Shown: positions 8,731 through 14,978 of the stretch, piece by piece
How positions within the stretch are numbered: the stretch's first letter is position 1
How the letters are laid out: each line of letters begins with the position of its first letter
Origin: an uncultured Clostridium sp.
GTDB taxonomy: Bacteria > Bacillota > Clostridia > TANB77 > CAG-508
DNA length: 17,910 bases
Assembly (NCBI GenBank): GCA_900556135.1
Contig: USNR01000027.1
Coordinates: forward strand, 1-17,910
Direction of reading: 5' to 3'
Notes under the pieces: model-generated
Told to the model about the DNA's origin: nothing
Seen by the model: only the letters and a program-made list of their open reading frames with translations
Database searches by the model: none
Position numbers and translations under genes: made by a program

Positions 8731-9027
8731 TTAGCTTGCCAGAGAATGATAATCCCCATTCAAGATGTAGTTGCGGTATCCAGCCAGATCTTTGGAATCT
8801 CCTTCGATAGAAATCATATGGAGAGCTCCAGAATGTACCAGAATACCCCCCATATCCCAGGCACTGAAGGTGAGCTTGGGAAAAGCTTCTTTGCTCTTAT
8901 CAATAAGAGCAACGGCAGTGTTCAAAACACGAAGAGTCAAACTCTCGATGTTTCGAGAATCAGGCTTGTCAGCATAAACAGTGGTAACCAGGCAGTCCCG
9001 ATTTTTTTCAGTATTAGGGTAAATCAA
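8731..9027 (-). CDS. Unknown 98-residue accessory protein (cassette gene 1)
   Basis: I do not recognise this family. Start TTG 9027 is chosen because AAAGGAG (9034-9040) lies exactly six bases upstream; an in-frame ATG at 9063 would place that ribosome site inside the gene and overlap a hairpin. The product begins MIYPNTEKNRDCLVTTVYAD, has no signal peptide or membrane helix, and looks like a small soluble alpha/beta protein, with a central helix-like segment (about 25-45) and a strand-rich middle (FSAWDMGGILVHSG, about 53-66). It is a complete transcription unit: promoter at 9108-9136 and terminator at 8690-8725. Base use differs from the host: I count 33 G/C of 60 at 8821-8880 against 18 of 60 at 8461-8520 in nifS. 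This suggests horizontal acquisition. An overlapping plus-strand frame lacks comparable signals and is rejected. Confidence 0.7.
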   Translation of the reverse strand: MIYPNTEKNRDCLVTTVYADKPDSRNIESLTLRVLNTAVALIDKSKEAFPKLTFSAWDMGGILVHSGALHMISIEGDSKDLAGYRNYILNGDYHSLAS

Positions 9028-9033
9028 ACTTTT

Positions 9034-9066
9034 CTCCTTTCGGCGTCCAATGCTAATTGGCATTGG
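9034..9066 (-). promoter_or_regulatory. Leader hairpin and ribosome site of cassette gene 1
   Basis: CCAATGC (9047-9053) and GCATTGG (9060-9066) form a perfect 7-pair stem with a 6-base loop, in a 20-base near-palindrome. It lies 6 bases upstream of the AAAGGAG ribosome site and within the roughly 74-base leader. It could be a protein operator or an RNA stem affecting translation. Confidence 0.45.
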
Positions 9067-9107
9067 TATGTTATTTACGATATGGCCGGTTTGCCAAATC
9101 TATTATA

Positions 9108-9136
9108 ATTATACCATAAATTTACATAAAATGCAA
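9108..9136 (-). promoter_or_regulatory. Promoter of cassette gene 1
   Basis: On the minus strand TTGCAT (9136-9131), a 17-base spacer and TATAAT (9113-9108). Transcription would start near 9101. Confidence 0.75.
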
Positions 9137-9138
9137 CG

Positions 9139-9177
9139 AAAAATAAAAAAGAGACAACCGAATTCACGATTGTCTCT
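9139..9177 (-). terminator. Terminator of the 9186-9512 gene
   Basis: On the minus strand AGAGACAATCG, loop TGAATT, CGGTTGTCTCT (11 pairs, one G-U), then TTTTTATTTTT. No T-run follows on the plus strand, so it works leftward only. It separates the two cassette genes into independent transcripts. Confidence 0.85.
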
Positions 9178-9185
9178 AAATTAGT

Positions 9186-9512
9186 TCATGCATGAGCTAG
9201 AGCAGGGAGAAATCCCTGATATCCTCTTTCGAAAGCTAGGTCATGCATAAGGTCATTTACAGCATGCTTATAGTATGGAGAAGAAGGAAATGCTACAGAA
9301 AACATGATATAGCACTTATCTTCTTTGGAAAATTTGCAAAAGCTTCCTACATAGTATGCAGGAGAGAGCTTTTTAAACCGCGTTTCAAAAATTTCCACAA
9401 TATAGCTTCTGCAAAGCGAACCCTTCAAGTTTATTGTTTCTTCTGATTCTTCCTTCCGATAAGGAAAATAAATGTTTACACAAGAATTTCCGGGGGTGAT
9501 AAAAAACTTCAC
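9186..9512 (-). CDS. Unknown 108-residue accessory protein (cassette gene 2)
   Basis: Not recognised. Start GTG 9512 is preferred because AAGGAG (9522-9527) lies nine bases upstream; the ATG at 9521 directly abuts that site. The product (MKFFITPGNSCVNIYFPYRK...) has alternating hydrophobic and aromatic segments and three cysteines in the first two thirds (for example GSLCRS at about 30-35 and GSFCKF at about 56-61), with no signal peptide or clear membrane helix. It ends in an LPALAHA-like tail. I see no convincing similarity to cassette gene 1. It has its own promoter (9557-9585) and terminator (9139-9177). The plus-strand frame over it lacks a ribosome site. It is probably part of the same accessory insertion; function unknown. 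Confidence 0.68.
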   Translation of the reverse strand: MKFFITPGNSCVNIYFPYRKEESEETINLKGSLCRSYIVEIFETRFKKLSPAYYVGSFCKFSKEDKCYIMFSVAFPSSPYYKHAVNDLMHDLAFERGYQGFLPALAHA

Positions 9513-9556
9513 AACAAACATCTCCTTGCTAATTTTAATAAATAGGGTATATTTTC

Positions 9557-9585
9557 ATTATACTACGAGGAAAGATAAAATACAA
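9557..9585 (-). promoter_or_regulatory. Promoter of cassette gene 2
   Basis: On the minus strand TTGTAT (9585-9580), a 17-base spacer and TATAAT (9562-9557). Its upstream part GTTGTATTTTAT matches the cassette gene 1 promoter (GTTGCATTTTAT) at the same spacing. Between here and 9735 I see only weak AT-rich inverted repeats. Confidence 0.75.
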
Positions 9586-9735
9586 CAAAATTTTGCAAAA
9601 ATCGACATAAGGTATTTTGAATTCAAATAGAAGGCATGTATTTTTTTGGCAAACAAGTCCAACTCTTTTTGAGTGAAATCTTAATAACATCCGTATTAAT
9701 AGAATATGTTAACTGAACTTCACTAATGGAAAACA

Positions 9736-9764
9736 TTGAAAATTGTTAGGTTTTATGATAAAAT
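9736..9764 (+). promoter_or_regulatory. Promoter of the TSCPD gene and mfd
   Basis: TTGAAA (9736-9741), a 17-base spacer ending in TGA (an extended -10 element), and TAAAAT (9759-9764). Transcription would begin near 9771, before the GGAAGGAG at 9783-9790. Confidence 0.7.
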
Positions 9765-9782
9765 AATAAAGTAAATTTTTCT

Positions 9783-9816
9783 GGAAGGAGAGATAATATA
9801 TTAGCAAATATATTAT
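9783..9816 (+). promoter_or_regulatory. Ribosome site separated from its start codon by a hairpin
   Basis: GGAAGGAG (9783-9790) is the only good ribosome site, yet the family start ATG is at 9829, 38 bases away. In between, ATAATATATT (9793-9802) pairs perfectly with AATATATTAT (9807-9816) around AGCA. Folding of this 10-pair stem would bring the ribosome site close to the start. An ATG at 9822 opens only a five-codon frame (MKYGI) that overlaps the real start. Confidence 0.5.
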
Positions 9817-9828
9817 TAGAAATGAAAT

Positions 9829-10086
9829 ATGGAATATAGATATAAACCACAAGGTGTATGTTCTACAGAGATAATTGTAGATATAGAAAACAATATAATT
9901 AAAAATTTACAAGTTGTACATGGTTGCAACGGAAATTTAAAAGGAATTTCAAATTTAGTAAAAGGTATGAATATTGATGATGTGATTGCAAAACTAAAAG
10001 GAATAAAATGTGGAATGAAAAACACATCTTGCCCTGACCAGATTGCAATTGCATTAGAAAAAATAAAAGAGGAAAATAAACTATAA
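9829..10086 (+). CDS. TSCPD-domain protein (TIGR03905-like)
   Basis: Small cysteine-rich protein of 85 residues, the usual size for stand-alone TSCPD proteins of Clostridia. Hallmarks are YRYKPQGVCS at the N-terminus, GCNGNLKGIS (about 28-37), GIKCG (about 58-62) and NTSCPDQIA (65-73). The domain also occurs at the end of class II ribonucleotide reductases; four cysteines suggest metal or redox chemistry, but the function is not established. The start at 9829 matches the usual M-x-Y-x-Y beginning of the family despite the distant ribosome site. mfd follows after nine bases, so the two are cotranscribed. Confidence 0.87.
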   Translation: MEYRYKPQGVCSTEIIVDIENNIIKNLQVVHGCNGNLKGISNLVKGMNIDDVIAKLKGIKCGMKNTSCPDQIAIALEKIKEENKL

Positions 10087-10095
10087 GAGGCAAGA

Positions 10096-13000
10096 ATGAA
10101 TATACTAATTGAAGAACTTGGGAAGTTAGAAAAGTTTAAAGAGTATGAAAAAAGTTTATTGAGTAAAACAAGTCCGATAGAATTATCGGGCTTATCTAGC
10201 GTGGGAAAAATTGAGCTCGTAGAAGCAACTAAACAATACGCAGATAAAAATATATTGCTTGTAACGTATAACGAGATACAAGCTAAAAAGATAGTTGAAG
10301 ATTTAAAGTATTTTTCTGAAAATGTATTATATTTTCCCAAAAGAGAAATAGCACCATATGATTATGATACAAGAAATAAAGATTTACCATATGAAAGGAT
10401 TGAAACATTAAATAAAATTTATGAAATATTAAAATTTTCAACAAATAAAAAAGGTGATAGATACATAATAGTAACAACAATAGAAGCTCTTATGCAAAAA
10501 ATGATTTCGAGAGAAGATTTATATTCGAAGGTGTTGGAATTTAAAGTTGGACTTACATATGACCTAGAAGAACTAAAAAAAGAGTTAATAACTTTAGGAT
10601 ATGAAAGAGCAAACATAGTTGACGGTAAGGGACAATTCAGCATTAGGGGAGGAATTGTGGATATTGGAACCTCAAATTTTAAAGGAATAAGAATAGAATT
10701 TTGGGGAGATGATGTAGATTCTATAAGAACTTTTAATATAGCATCACAAAGATCAAACAATATGCTACAAGAAGCTATAATATATCCATCGAATGAGTTT
10801 ATTTTGACAGAAAGTATTCAAAATGTTTGCAAAGAAATAGAAAAAAGAAAAATATATGATGAAGAAGATATCGACATATTAAAAAATAATGGATTTTTTG
10901 CAAAGATAGATAAATATTTTAATAGCTTTTATAAAACACAGTCAAAGTTCTTAGAGTATATTCCTAAAGATTTTTTACTATGTATAGATGATATTAGCAA
11001 AATAAATAAAAGACAGGATAATATTATAAACGATAATAATCAGTTAATAAAATCACTTATTGAAAAAGCTAGAATCGTACCAGATAGTATTAATAATATA
11101 GATAAAATAAACTTAGAGAACGAAGCCGATAGACAAATTGTTTTTTTAGAAGAAACAGATGTGTTAAGTCAAAGCACTAATCAAAAATTATCTGCAAATG
11201 TATATAATTTTAAATATAGAGATGTTCATTTTTATAAGAGTGAAATAAATATTTTATTAAATGAAGTAAAAGATTCTATTGATAAAAAAACAAAAATCAT
11301 AATATTGGCCGGCAATGAAGCAGGATGTAAAAAGATTGGAAAGTTATTAGAGCAAGAGGGAATTACATACAAATACATAGAATATTTAAAAGATGATAGC
11401 AAAGATAAAATATATAAAAACAGTCCAAAAGAAGATTATTATAAAAATCAAATAATAATATCAACAGGTGTGTTGTCTTCAGGATACAGAAATTACGACT
11501 TGAACTTATTGGTAATTACAGGTGAAGAATTTTTAGCTGTAGAGAAAAAGAGAATAAGGAAAAATGACTCGTATTCTCAAGGAGAAAAAATTGTTTTTGC
11601 AGACCTAGAAATGGGAGATTATGTAGTACATAAAACGCAAGGAATTGGGCAGTATATAGGTGTAAATACTATTACTACAGAAAATGTAACAAAAGATTAT
11701 ATAAAAATAAAGTATAGAAATGATGATGTTTTATATGTTCCTACAGATATGTTGGATAATGTTAGAAAATATATAGGAACAGGTGATATAGCACCAAAGC
11801 TTAATAAATTAGGAAGCAAGGAATGGGAAAATACTAAAAGAAAAGTTAAATCTAATTTGAAAGAAGTTGCGAAAGACTTAATAGAGTTATATGCTAAAAG
11901 ACAGAATAGTAAAGGATATGCTTTTTCTAAAGATACTCCATGGCAAAAACAGTTTGAAGATGATTTCCCTTATACAGAAACAGATGATCAATTAAGATGT
12001 ATAGCAGAAGTAAAAAAAGATATGGAAGCACAAAAACCTATGGATAGGCTTTTGTGTGGAGATGTTGGATATGGAAAAACTGAAGTTGCAATTCGAGCAG
12101 CATTTAAAGCTGTAATGGATCAAAAACAAGTTGCATATTTGGTTCCAACAACAATTTTGGCAAATCAGCAATATGAAGAATTTAAAGAAAGAATGGGAGA
12201 ATTTGCAGTAAATGTTGAATTGCTAAATAGATTTAGAACCAAAAAAGAACAAGATGAAGTTATAAAAAAATTGAAGCTAGGCGAAGTTGATGTTGTAATA
12301 GGAACTCATAGAATATTAAGCAAAGATGTAGAGTTTAAAGACCTAGGACTTCTTATAATCGACGAAGAGCATAGATTTGGAGTTAAAGATAAAGAAAAAA
12401 TAAAAAAGATAAAGGAGAATGTTGATGTATTAACAATGACAGCAACTCCAATACCAAGAACTCTTCATATGTCAATTGTTGGAATAAGAGATATGTCTGT
12501 TATATACGAACCACCTCATAACAGAAAGCCGGTTCAGACCTATGTATTAGAATATGATGCAGAGGTTATAAAAGAGGCAATAACAAAGGAACTGGAAAGA
12601 GGCGGACAGGTATTTTATTTATTTAACAATGTAGAAACAATACAGAAAAAAGCGGATGAAATATCAAGATTGGTTCCAGAGGCACAGGTTGGATTTGCAC
12701 ATGGAAAGATGACTGGTAATGAAATTGAAGAAATAATGGAAGATTTTATCGGCAAAAAAATAAATGTATTGGTATGTACAACAATTTTGGAATCTGGAAT
12801 AGATATTCCAAATGCGAATACTATAATTGTAGAAAATGCAGATAGACTTGGATTAGCACAGCTATATCAAATACGAGGTAGAGTTGGACGTAGTGATAGA
12901 CAGGGTTATGCTTATATTACATATAAAAGAGATAAGCTTTTATCGGAAGTTGCTGATAAACGTTTAAAGGCTATTAGAGAATTTACAGAGTTTGGTTCAG

Positions 13001-13602
13001 GTTTTAAAATAGCAATGAGAGATTTAGAGATTAGAGGCGCTGGAAGTATTTTAGGAGAAGTTCAGCATGGTCACATGGAACAAGTAGGATATGAAACATA
13101 TTGCAAATTATTAGACGAAGTTATAAAAGAGATGCAAGGTGTTGAAGTAAAAGAAGAAAAAGAAATTCAAATAGATTTAGACATATCAAGTTATATTCCA
13201 GAAACATATATTGAAGATGGAAAACAGAAAATAGAAGTTTATCAAGATATTGCTTTGGCAAGAGAAGATGCAGATATAGAAGATGTTATAGATGAAATTA
13301 CAGATAGGTTTGGAACAATTCCAGAGGAAGTTTTGAATTTAATAGAAATTGCAAGAATAAAAATATTAGCAAGAAAAACGGGTATAATAAAAATAGCACA
13401 AAAACAAAAATCTGTAATGTTCTTTATTGATACAGAAAAATTCAACTTAGATGGAGAAAAAATAGATAAATTAATACAAATATATGGACCTAGATTAAGG
13501 TTTTCGCCAGGAGTTGTATCTTACATAACATTAAAGATTACAGATATATCTGATTCAAAATTATTAAAGGAAATTGAAGAATTTATAGATAAAATGATAT
13601 AA
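10096..13602 (+). CDS. mfd: Transcription-repair coupling factor Mfd
   Basis: ATP-dependent translocase that pushes stalled RNA polymerase off damaged DNA and recruits UvrA for excision repair. The 1168 residues are full length. The N-terminal UvrB-like region includes EIAPYDYDTRNKDLPYERI (about 92-110). The CarD-like RNA-polymerase-interacting domain spans about 496-560 (MGDYVVHKTQGIGQYIG). The motor follows: Walker A GDVGYGKTEVA (near 655), DEEH (near 755), TATPIPRTLHMS (near 782) and motif VI QIRGRVGRSDRQGYAY (near 925). A C-terminal TRCF domain begins around 1010. Ribosome site AAGAGG precedes ATG 10096. No frame disruption is seen. Confidence 0.98.
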   Translation: MNILIEELGKLEKFKEYEKSLLSKTSPIELSGLSSVGKIELVEATKQYADKNILLVTYNEIQAKKIVEDLKYFSENVLYFPKREIAPYDYDTRNKDLPYERIETLNKIYEILKFSTNKKGDRYIIVTTIEALMQKMISREDLYSKVLEFKVGLTYDLEELKKELITLGYERANIVDGKGQFSIRGGIVDIGTSNFKGIRIEFWGDDVDSIRTFNIASQRSNNMLQEAIIYPSNEFILTESIQNVCKEIEKRKIYDEEDIDILKNNGFFAKIDKYFNSFYKTQSKFLEYIPKDFLLCIDDISKINKRQDNIINDNNQLIKSLIEKARIVPDSINNIDKINLENEADRQIVFLEETDVLSQSTNQKLSANVYNFKYRDVHFYKSEINILLNEVKDSIDKKTKIIILAGNEAGCKKIGKLLEQEGITYKYIEYLKDDSKDKIYKNSPKEDYYKNQIIISTGVLSSGYRNYDLNLLVITGEEFLAVEKKRIRKNDSYSQGEKIVFADLEMGDYVVHKTQGIGQYIGVNTITTENVTKDYIKIKYRNDDVLYVPTDMLDNVRKYIGTGDIAPKLNKLGSKEWENTKRKVKSNLKEVAKDLIELYAKRQNSKGYAFSKDTPWQKQFEDDFPYTETDDQLRCIAEVKKDMEAQKPMDRLLCGDVGYGKTEVAIRAAFKAVMDQKQVAYLVPTTILANQQYEEFKERMGEFAVNVELLNRFRTKKEQDEVIKKLKLGEVDVVIGTHRILSKDVEFKDLGLLIIDEEHRFGVKDKEKIKKIKENVDVLTMTATPIPRTLHMSIVGIRDMSVIYEPPHNRKPVQTYVLEYDAEVIKEAITKELERGGQVFYLFNNVETIQKKADEISRLVPEAQVGFAHGKMTGNEIEEIMEDFIGKKINVLVCTTILESGIDIPNANTIIVENADRLGLAQLYQIRGRVGRSDRQGYAYITYKRDKLLSEVADKRLKAIREFTEFGSGFKIAMRDLEIRGAGSILGEVQHGHMEQVGYETYCKLLDEVIKEMQGVEVKEEKEIQIDLDISSYIPETYIEDGKQKIEVYQDIALAREDADIEDVIDEITDRFGTIPEEVLNLIEIARIKILARKTGIIKIAQKQKSVMFFIDTEKFNLDGEKIDKLIQIYGPRLRFSPGVVSYITLKITDISDSKLLKEIEEFIDKMI

Positions 13603-13659
13603 TTTATATATAAATGAAAATTTATGTAGATGAAAAAATAAATCGAACGATAAAAAAGC

Positions 13660-13688
13660 TTGAAATGCAATAATAATGATAATATAAT
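13660..13688 (+). promoter_or_regulatory. Promoter of the putative type I toxin mRNA
   Basis: TTGAAA (13660-13665), a 17-base spacer and TATAAT (13683-13688): a near-consensus promoter in the gap after mfd. It predicts an RNA starting near 13695, whose first bases AGAGACAAGAT (13698-13708) are complementary to 13878-13888. Confidence 0.65.
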
Positions 13689-13725
13689 TACATTTCAAGA
13701 GACAAGATATAATAGAGGTATAACA

Positions 13726-13785
13726 ATAATCCCACTAATTATAACCTTAATAATAGCAATAAAGCTATTTTTTAGTAATGATTAA
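13726..13785 (+). CDS. Putative 19-residue hydrophobic peptide (type I toxin-like)
   Basis: The reading frame from ATA 13726 encodes MIPLIITLIIAIKLFFSND if ATA initiates. This is a single hydrophobic helix with a short polar end, as in small membrane toxins of type I systems. AGAGG (13714-13718) lies seven bases upstream, good spacing for a start, but the codon is ATA rather than ATG. It is either a rare start or a decayed one. The same ribosome site can be masked: GAGGTATAACAA (13715-13726) pairs with TTGTTATAACCTC (13818-13830) with one bulged A. The promoter at 13660-13688, complementary RNA ends and an antisense transcript complete the picture. AT-rich DNA readily encodes short hydrophobic frames, so the peptide itself is uncertain. 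Confidence 0.35.
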   Translation: MIPLIITLIIAIKLFFSND

Positions 13786-13796
13786 ATAAAATAAAT

Positions 13797-13843
13797 AATA
13801 ATCCACACCTCTTAAATTTGTTATAACCTCGGTGTGGATTATT
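13797..13843. repeat. Perfect 13-base inverted repeat
   Basis: AATAATCCACACC (13797-13809) and GGTGTGGATTATT (13831-13843) enclose a 21-base loop that contains the segment complementary to the putative toxin ribosome site. T-rich sequence follows only on the minus strand, so it could terminate the antisense RNA. Confidence 0.8.
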
Positions 13844-13852
13844 CTATACTGA

Positions 13853-13894
13853 GATGACAAACCACTTTTCAAGTGGCATCTTGTCTCTTTGTTT
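13853..13894 (+). terminator. Terminator hairpin of the mfd/toxin region
   Basis: CCACTT (13862-13867), loop TTC, AAGTGG (13871-13876), extended by GACAA/TTGTC or GATG/CATC with bulges, then TCTCTTTGTTT. Its 3' arm overlaps ATCTTGTCTCT (13878-13888), which is a perfect complement of the RNA 5' end at 13698-13708, so terminator and long-range pairing may compete. Confidence 0.55.
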
Positions 13895-13910
13895 ATATAT
13901 ATATTATAAT
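13881..13910 (+). promoter_or_regulatory. Possible promoter of the RNA methyltransferase gene
   Basis: TTGTCT (13881-13886), an 18-base spacer and TATAAT (13905-13910). It overlaps the preceding terminator and the divergent antisense promoter. The -35 match is only fair. Confidence 0.35.
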
Positions 13911-13930
13911 ATATTAAAGCGATTTGTAAA
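13903..13930 (-). promoter_or_regulatory. Antisense promoter into the toxin region
   Basis: On the minus strand TTTACA (13930-13925), a 16-base spacer and TATAAT (13908-13903). Nothing else upstream of mfd on this strand needs a promoter, so an antisense RNA is the simplest use. The surrounding TA-rich tract could produce a chance match. Confidence 0.45.
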
Positions 13931-13965
13931 TATTTTTTTAAATTTTATATGGAAGGATTTTTGAG

Positions 13966-14754
13966 ATGCAGGTTATTACCAGTAAAGATAATGATGTTGT
14001 AAAAAGCATAAAAAAATTAAAAGATAAAAAATATAGAGATGAAGAAGGCTGTTATTTAATTGAAGGCATAAAGATAATTGAAGAAGCAATTGAAGAAAAA
14101 GCGATTATTGAGAAGATTGTAATTTGTGAAGAATGTATACAAAGCAGTGAAATTAATCAAAAGCTTTTGTATGAAATTGCAAAGTATGATTGTATTTATG
14201 TTAGCAAAAAAGTTTTTGAATCTTTAACAACTGTTGTAGCACCACAGGGGATGCTTGCTGTGGTTAGAAAAAATTCAAATAATACACCTATTGATTATTC
14301 TCAAGATATTATTTTAGTATTAGATGGAATCCAGGATCCAGGTAATTTAGGAACAATATTAAGAACTGCAGATAGTGTTAATTTAAAACAAATAATAGTA
14401 TCTAATAAAACTGCTGATGTATATAATCCAAAGGTTGTTAGGTCGACTATGGGAGCTATATTCAGGGTTAAGGTGATAGAAGCGGAAAATTTAGTTGCAA
14501 CATTAAAAGAGATAAAGAAAAACAAATTTAAGATAATGGCAACATCATTAGGGGGAACAGAGAATATTTATGATATTGAATATAAAAAGAAAGTTATAGT
14601 TATTGGTAATGAGGCAAATGGAGTTTCTAAGGAAGTGTTAGATATTGCAGATAAAAAGGTAATTATTCCGATGCTTGGAAAAACAGAAAGCCTGAATGCG
14701 GCAGTTGCAACAAGTGTTATTTTATATGAATATGTAAGACAAAAGATAAAATAA
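13966..14754 (+). CDS. TrmH/SpoU-family RNA 2'-O-methyltransferase (YsgA-like)
   Basis: SPOUT-fold enzyme that transfers a methyl group from S-adenosylmethionine to a ribose 2'-OH in rRNA or tRNA. The 262 residues comprise an N-terminal RNA-binding domain (SpoU substrate-binding type, about 1-95, with YLIEGIKIIEEAIE at about 26-39) and the knotted catalytic domain with the three SPOUT motifs: DPGNLGTILRTAD (about 124-136), VIGNEANGVS (about 210-219) and IPMLGKTESLNAAVATSVILYEY (about 233-255). The target cannot be read from sequence; B. subtilis YsgA is the nearest well-known relative by architecture, and RlmB is an alternative. Start ATG 13966 follows GGAAGGA. It converges with asnS. Confidence 0.92.
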   Translation: MQVITSKDNDVVKSIKKLKDKKYRDEEGCYLIEGIKIIEEAIEEKAIIEKIVICEECIQSSEINQKLLYEIAKYDCIYVSKKVFESLTTVVAPQGMLAVVRKNSNNTPIDYSQDIILVLDGIQDPGNLGTILRTADSVNLKQIIVSNKTADVYNPKVVRSTMGAIFRVKVIEAENLVATLKEIKKNKFKIMATSLGGTENIYDIEYKKKVIVIGNEANGVSKEVLDIADKKVIIPMLGKTESLNAAVATSVILYEYVRQKIK

Positions 14755-14870
14755 AATTATTAATTGGAGCGAATTTTATAAAAGAAATAAGATATAAAAC
14801 ATATACTGAATAAAGTAAATATGTGAAATTAAAATACTTATTATTAAAGTCTGAACAATAAAAAAAATAA

Positions 14871-14901
14871 AGACTGTTGAACAAAATATTGTCAACAGTC
14901 T
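14871..14901 (-). terminator. Terminator of asnS
   Basis: AGACTGTTGA (14871-14880) and TCAACAGTCT (14892-14901) form a 10-pair stem with an 11-base loop. On the minus strand it is followed by TTATTTTTTTTATT, but on the plus strand by A residues, so it acts leftward. Confidence 0.75.
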
Positions 14902-14903
14902 AA

Positions 14904-14928
14904 AAAAATCACGGAAACCGTGATTTTT
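14904..14928. terminator. Bidirectional terminator between the methyltransferase gene and asnS
   Basis: AAAAATCACGG, loop AAA, CCGTGATTTTT: a perfect 11-pair stem whose A and T ends give a T-run in both directions. It can close the converging methyltransferase and asnS transcripts. Confidence 0.88.
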
Positions 14929-14929
14929 C

Positions 14930-14968
14930 TTGTATAATAGGGAGTTATGAAACTTTCCTATTATACAA
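14930..14968. repeat. 12-base inverted repeat after asnS
   Basis: TTGTATAATAGG (14930-14941) and CCTATTATACAA (14957-14968) enclose 15 bases that can pair further (AGTT/AACT). Each arm contains TATAAT in outward reading, but no -35 element is visible at the right distance. The remaining sequence from 14755 to 14870 is AT-rich with nothing recognisable. Confidence 0.7.
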
Positions 14969-14978
14969 AATATATTAA

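Larger units (their letters stand above)
13785..13896 (-). ncRNA. Putative antisense antitoxin RNA
   Basis: A minus-strand promoter at 13903-13930 would start an RNA near 13896. It runs back through the complement of the toxin 3' half, then ends after the 13-pair stem GGTGTGGATTATT/AATAATCCACACC (13797-13843) and the T-rich ATTTATTTTATTT (minus strand, about 13795-13783). The loop of that stem on this strand carries GAGGTTATAACAA, almost a copy of the toxin ribosome-site region, and is fully complementary to its masking segment. About 110 bases; inferred only from sequence. Confidence 0.4.

Noticed and set aside
8746..9108. Plus-strand open frame of 120 codons over cassette gene 1
   Set aside because: It has no ribosome site or promoter and crosses the promoter and leader of the minus-strand gene. 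The minus strand has promoter, ribosome site and terminator all in order.
13660..13785. 41-codon frame from TTG 13660 in the gap after mfd
   Set aside because: The TTG is the first half of a good -35 box, has no ribosome site, and lies upstream of the predicted RNA start.
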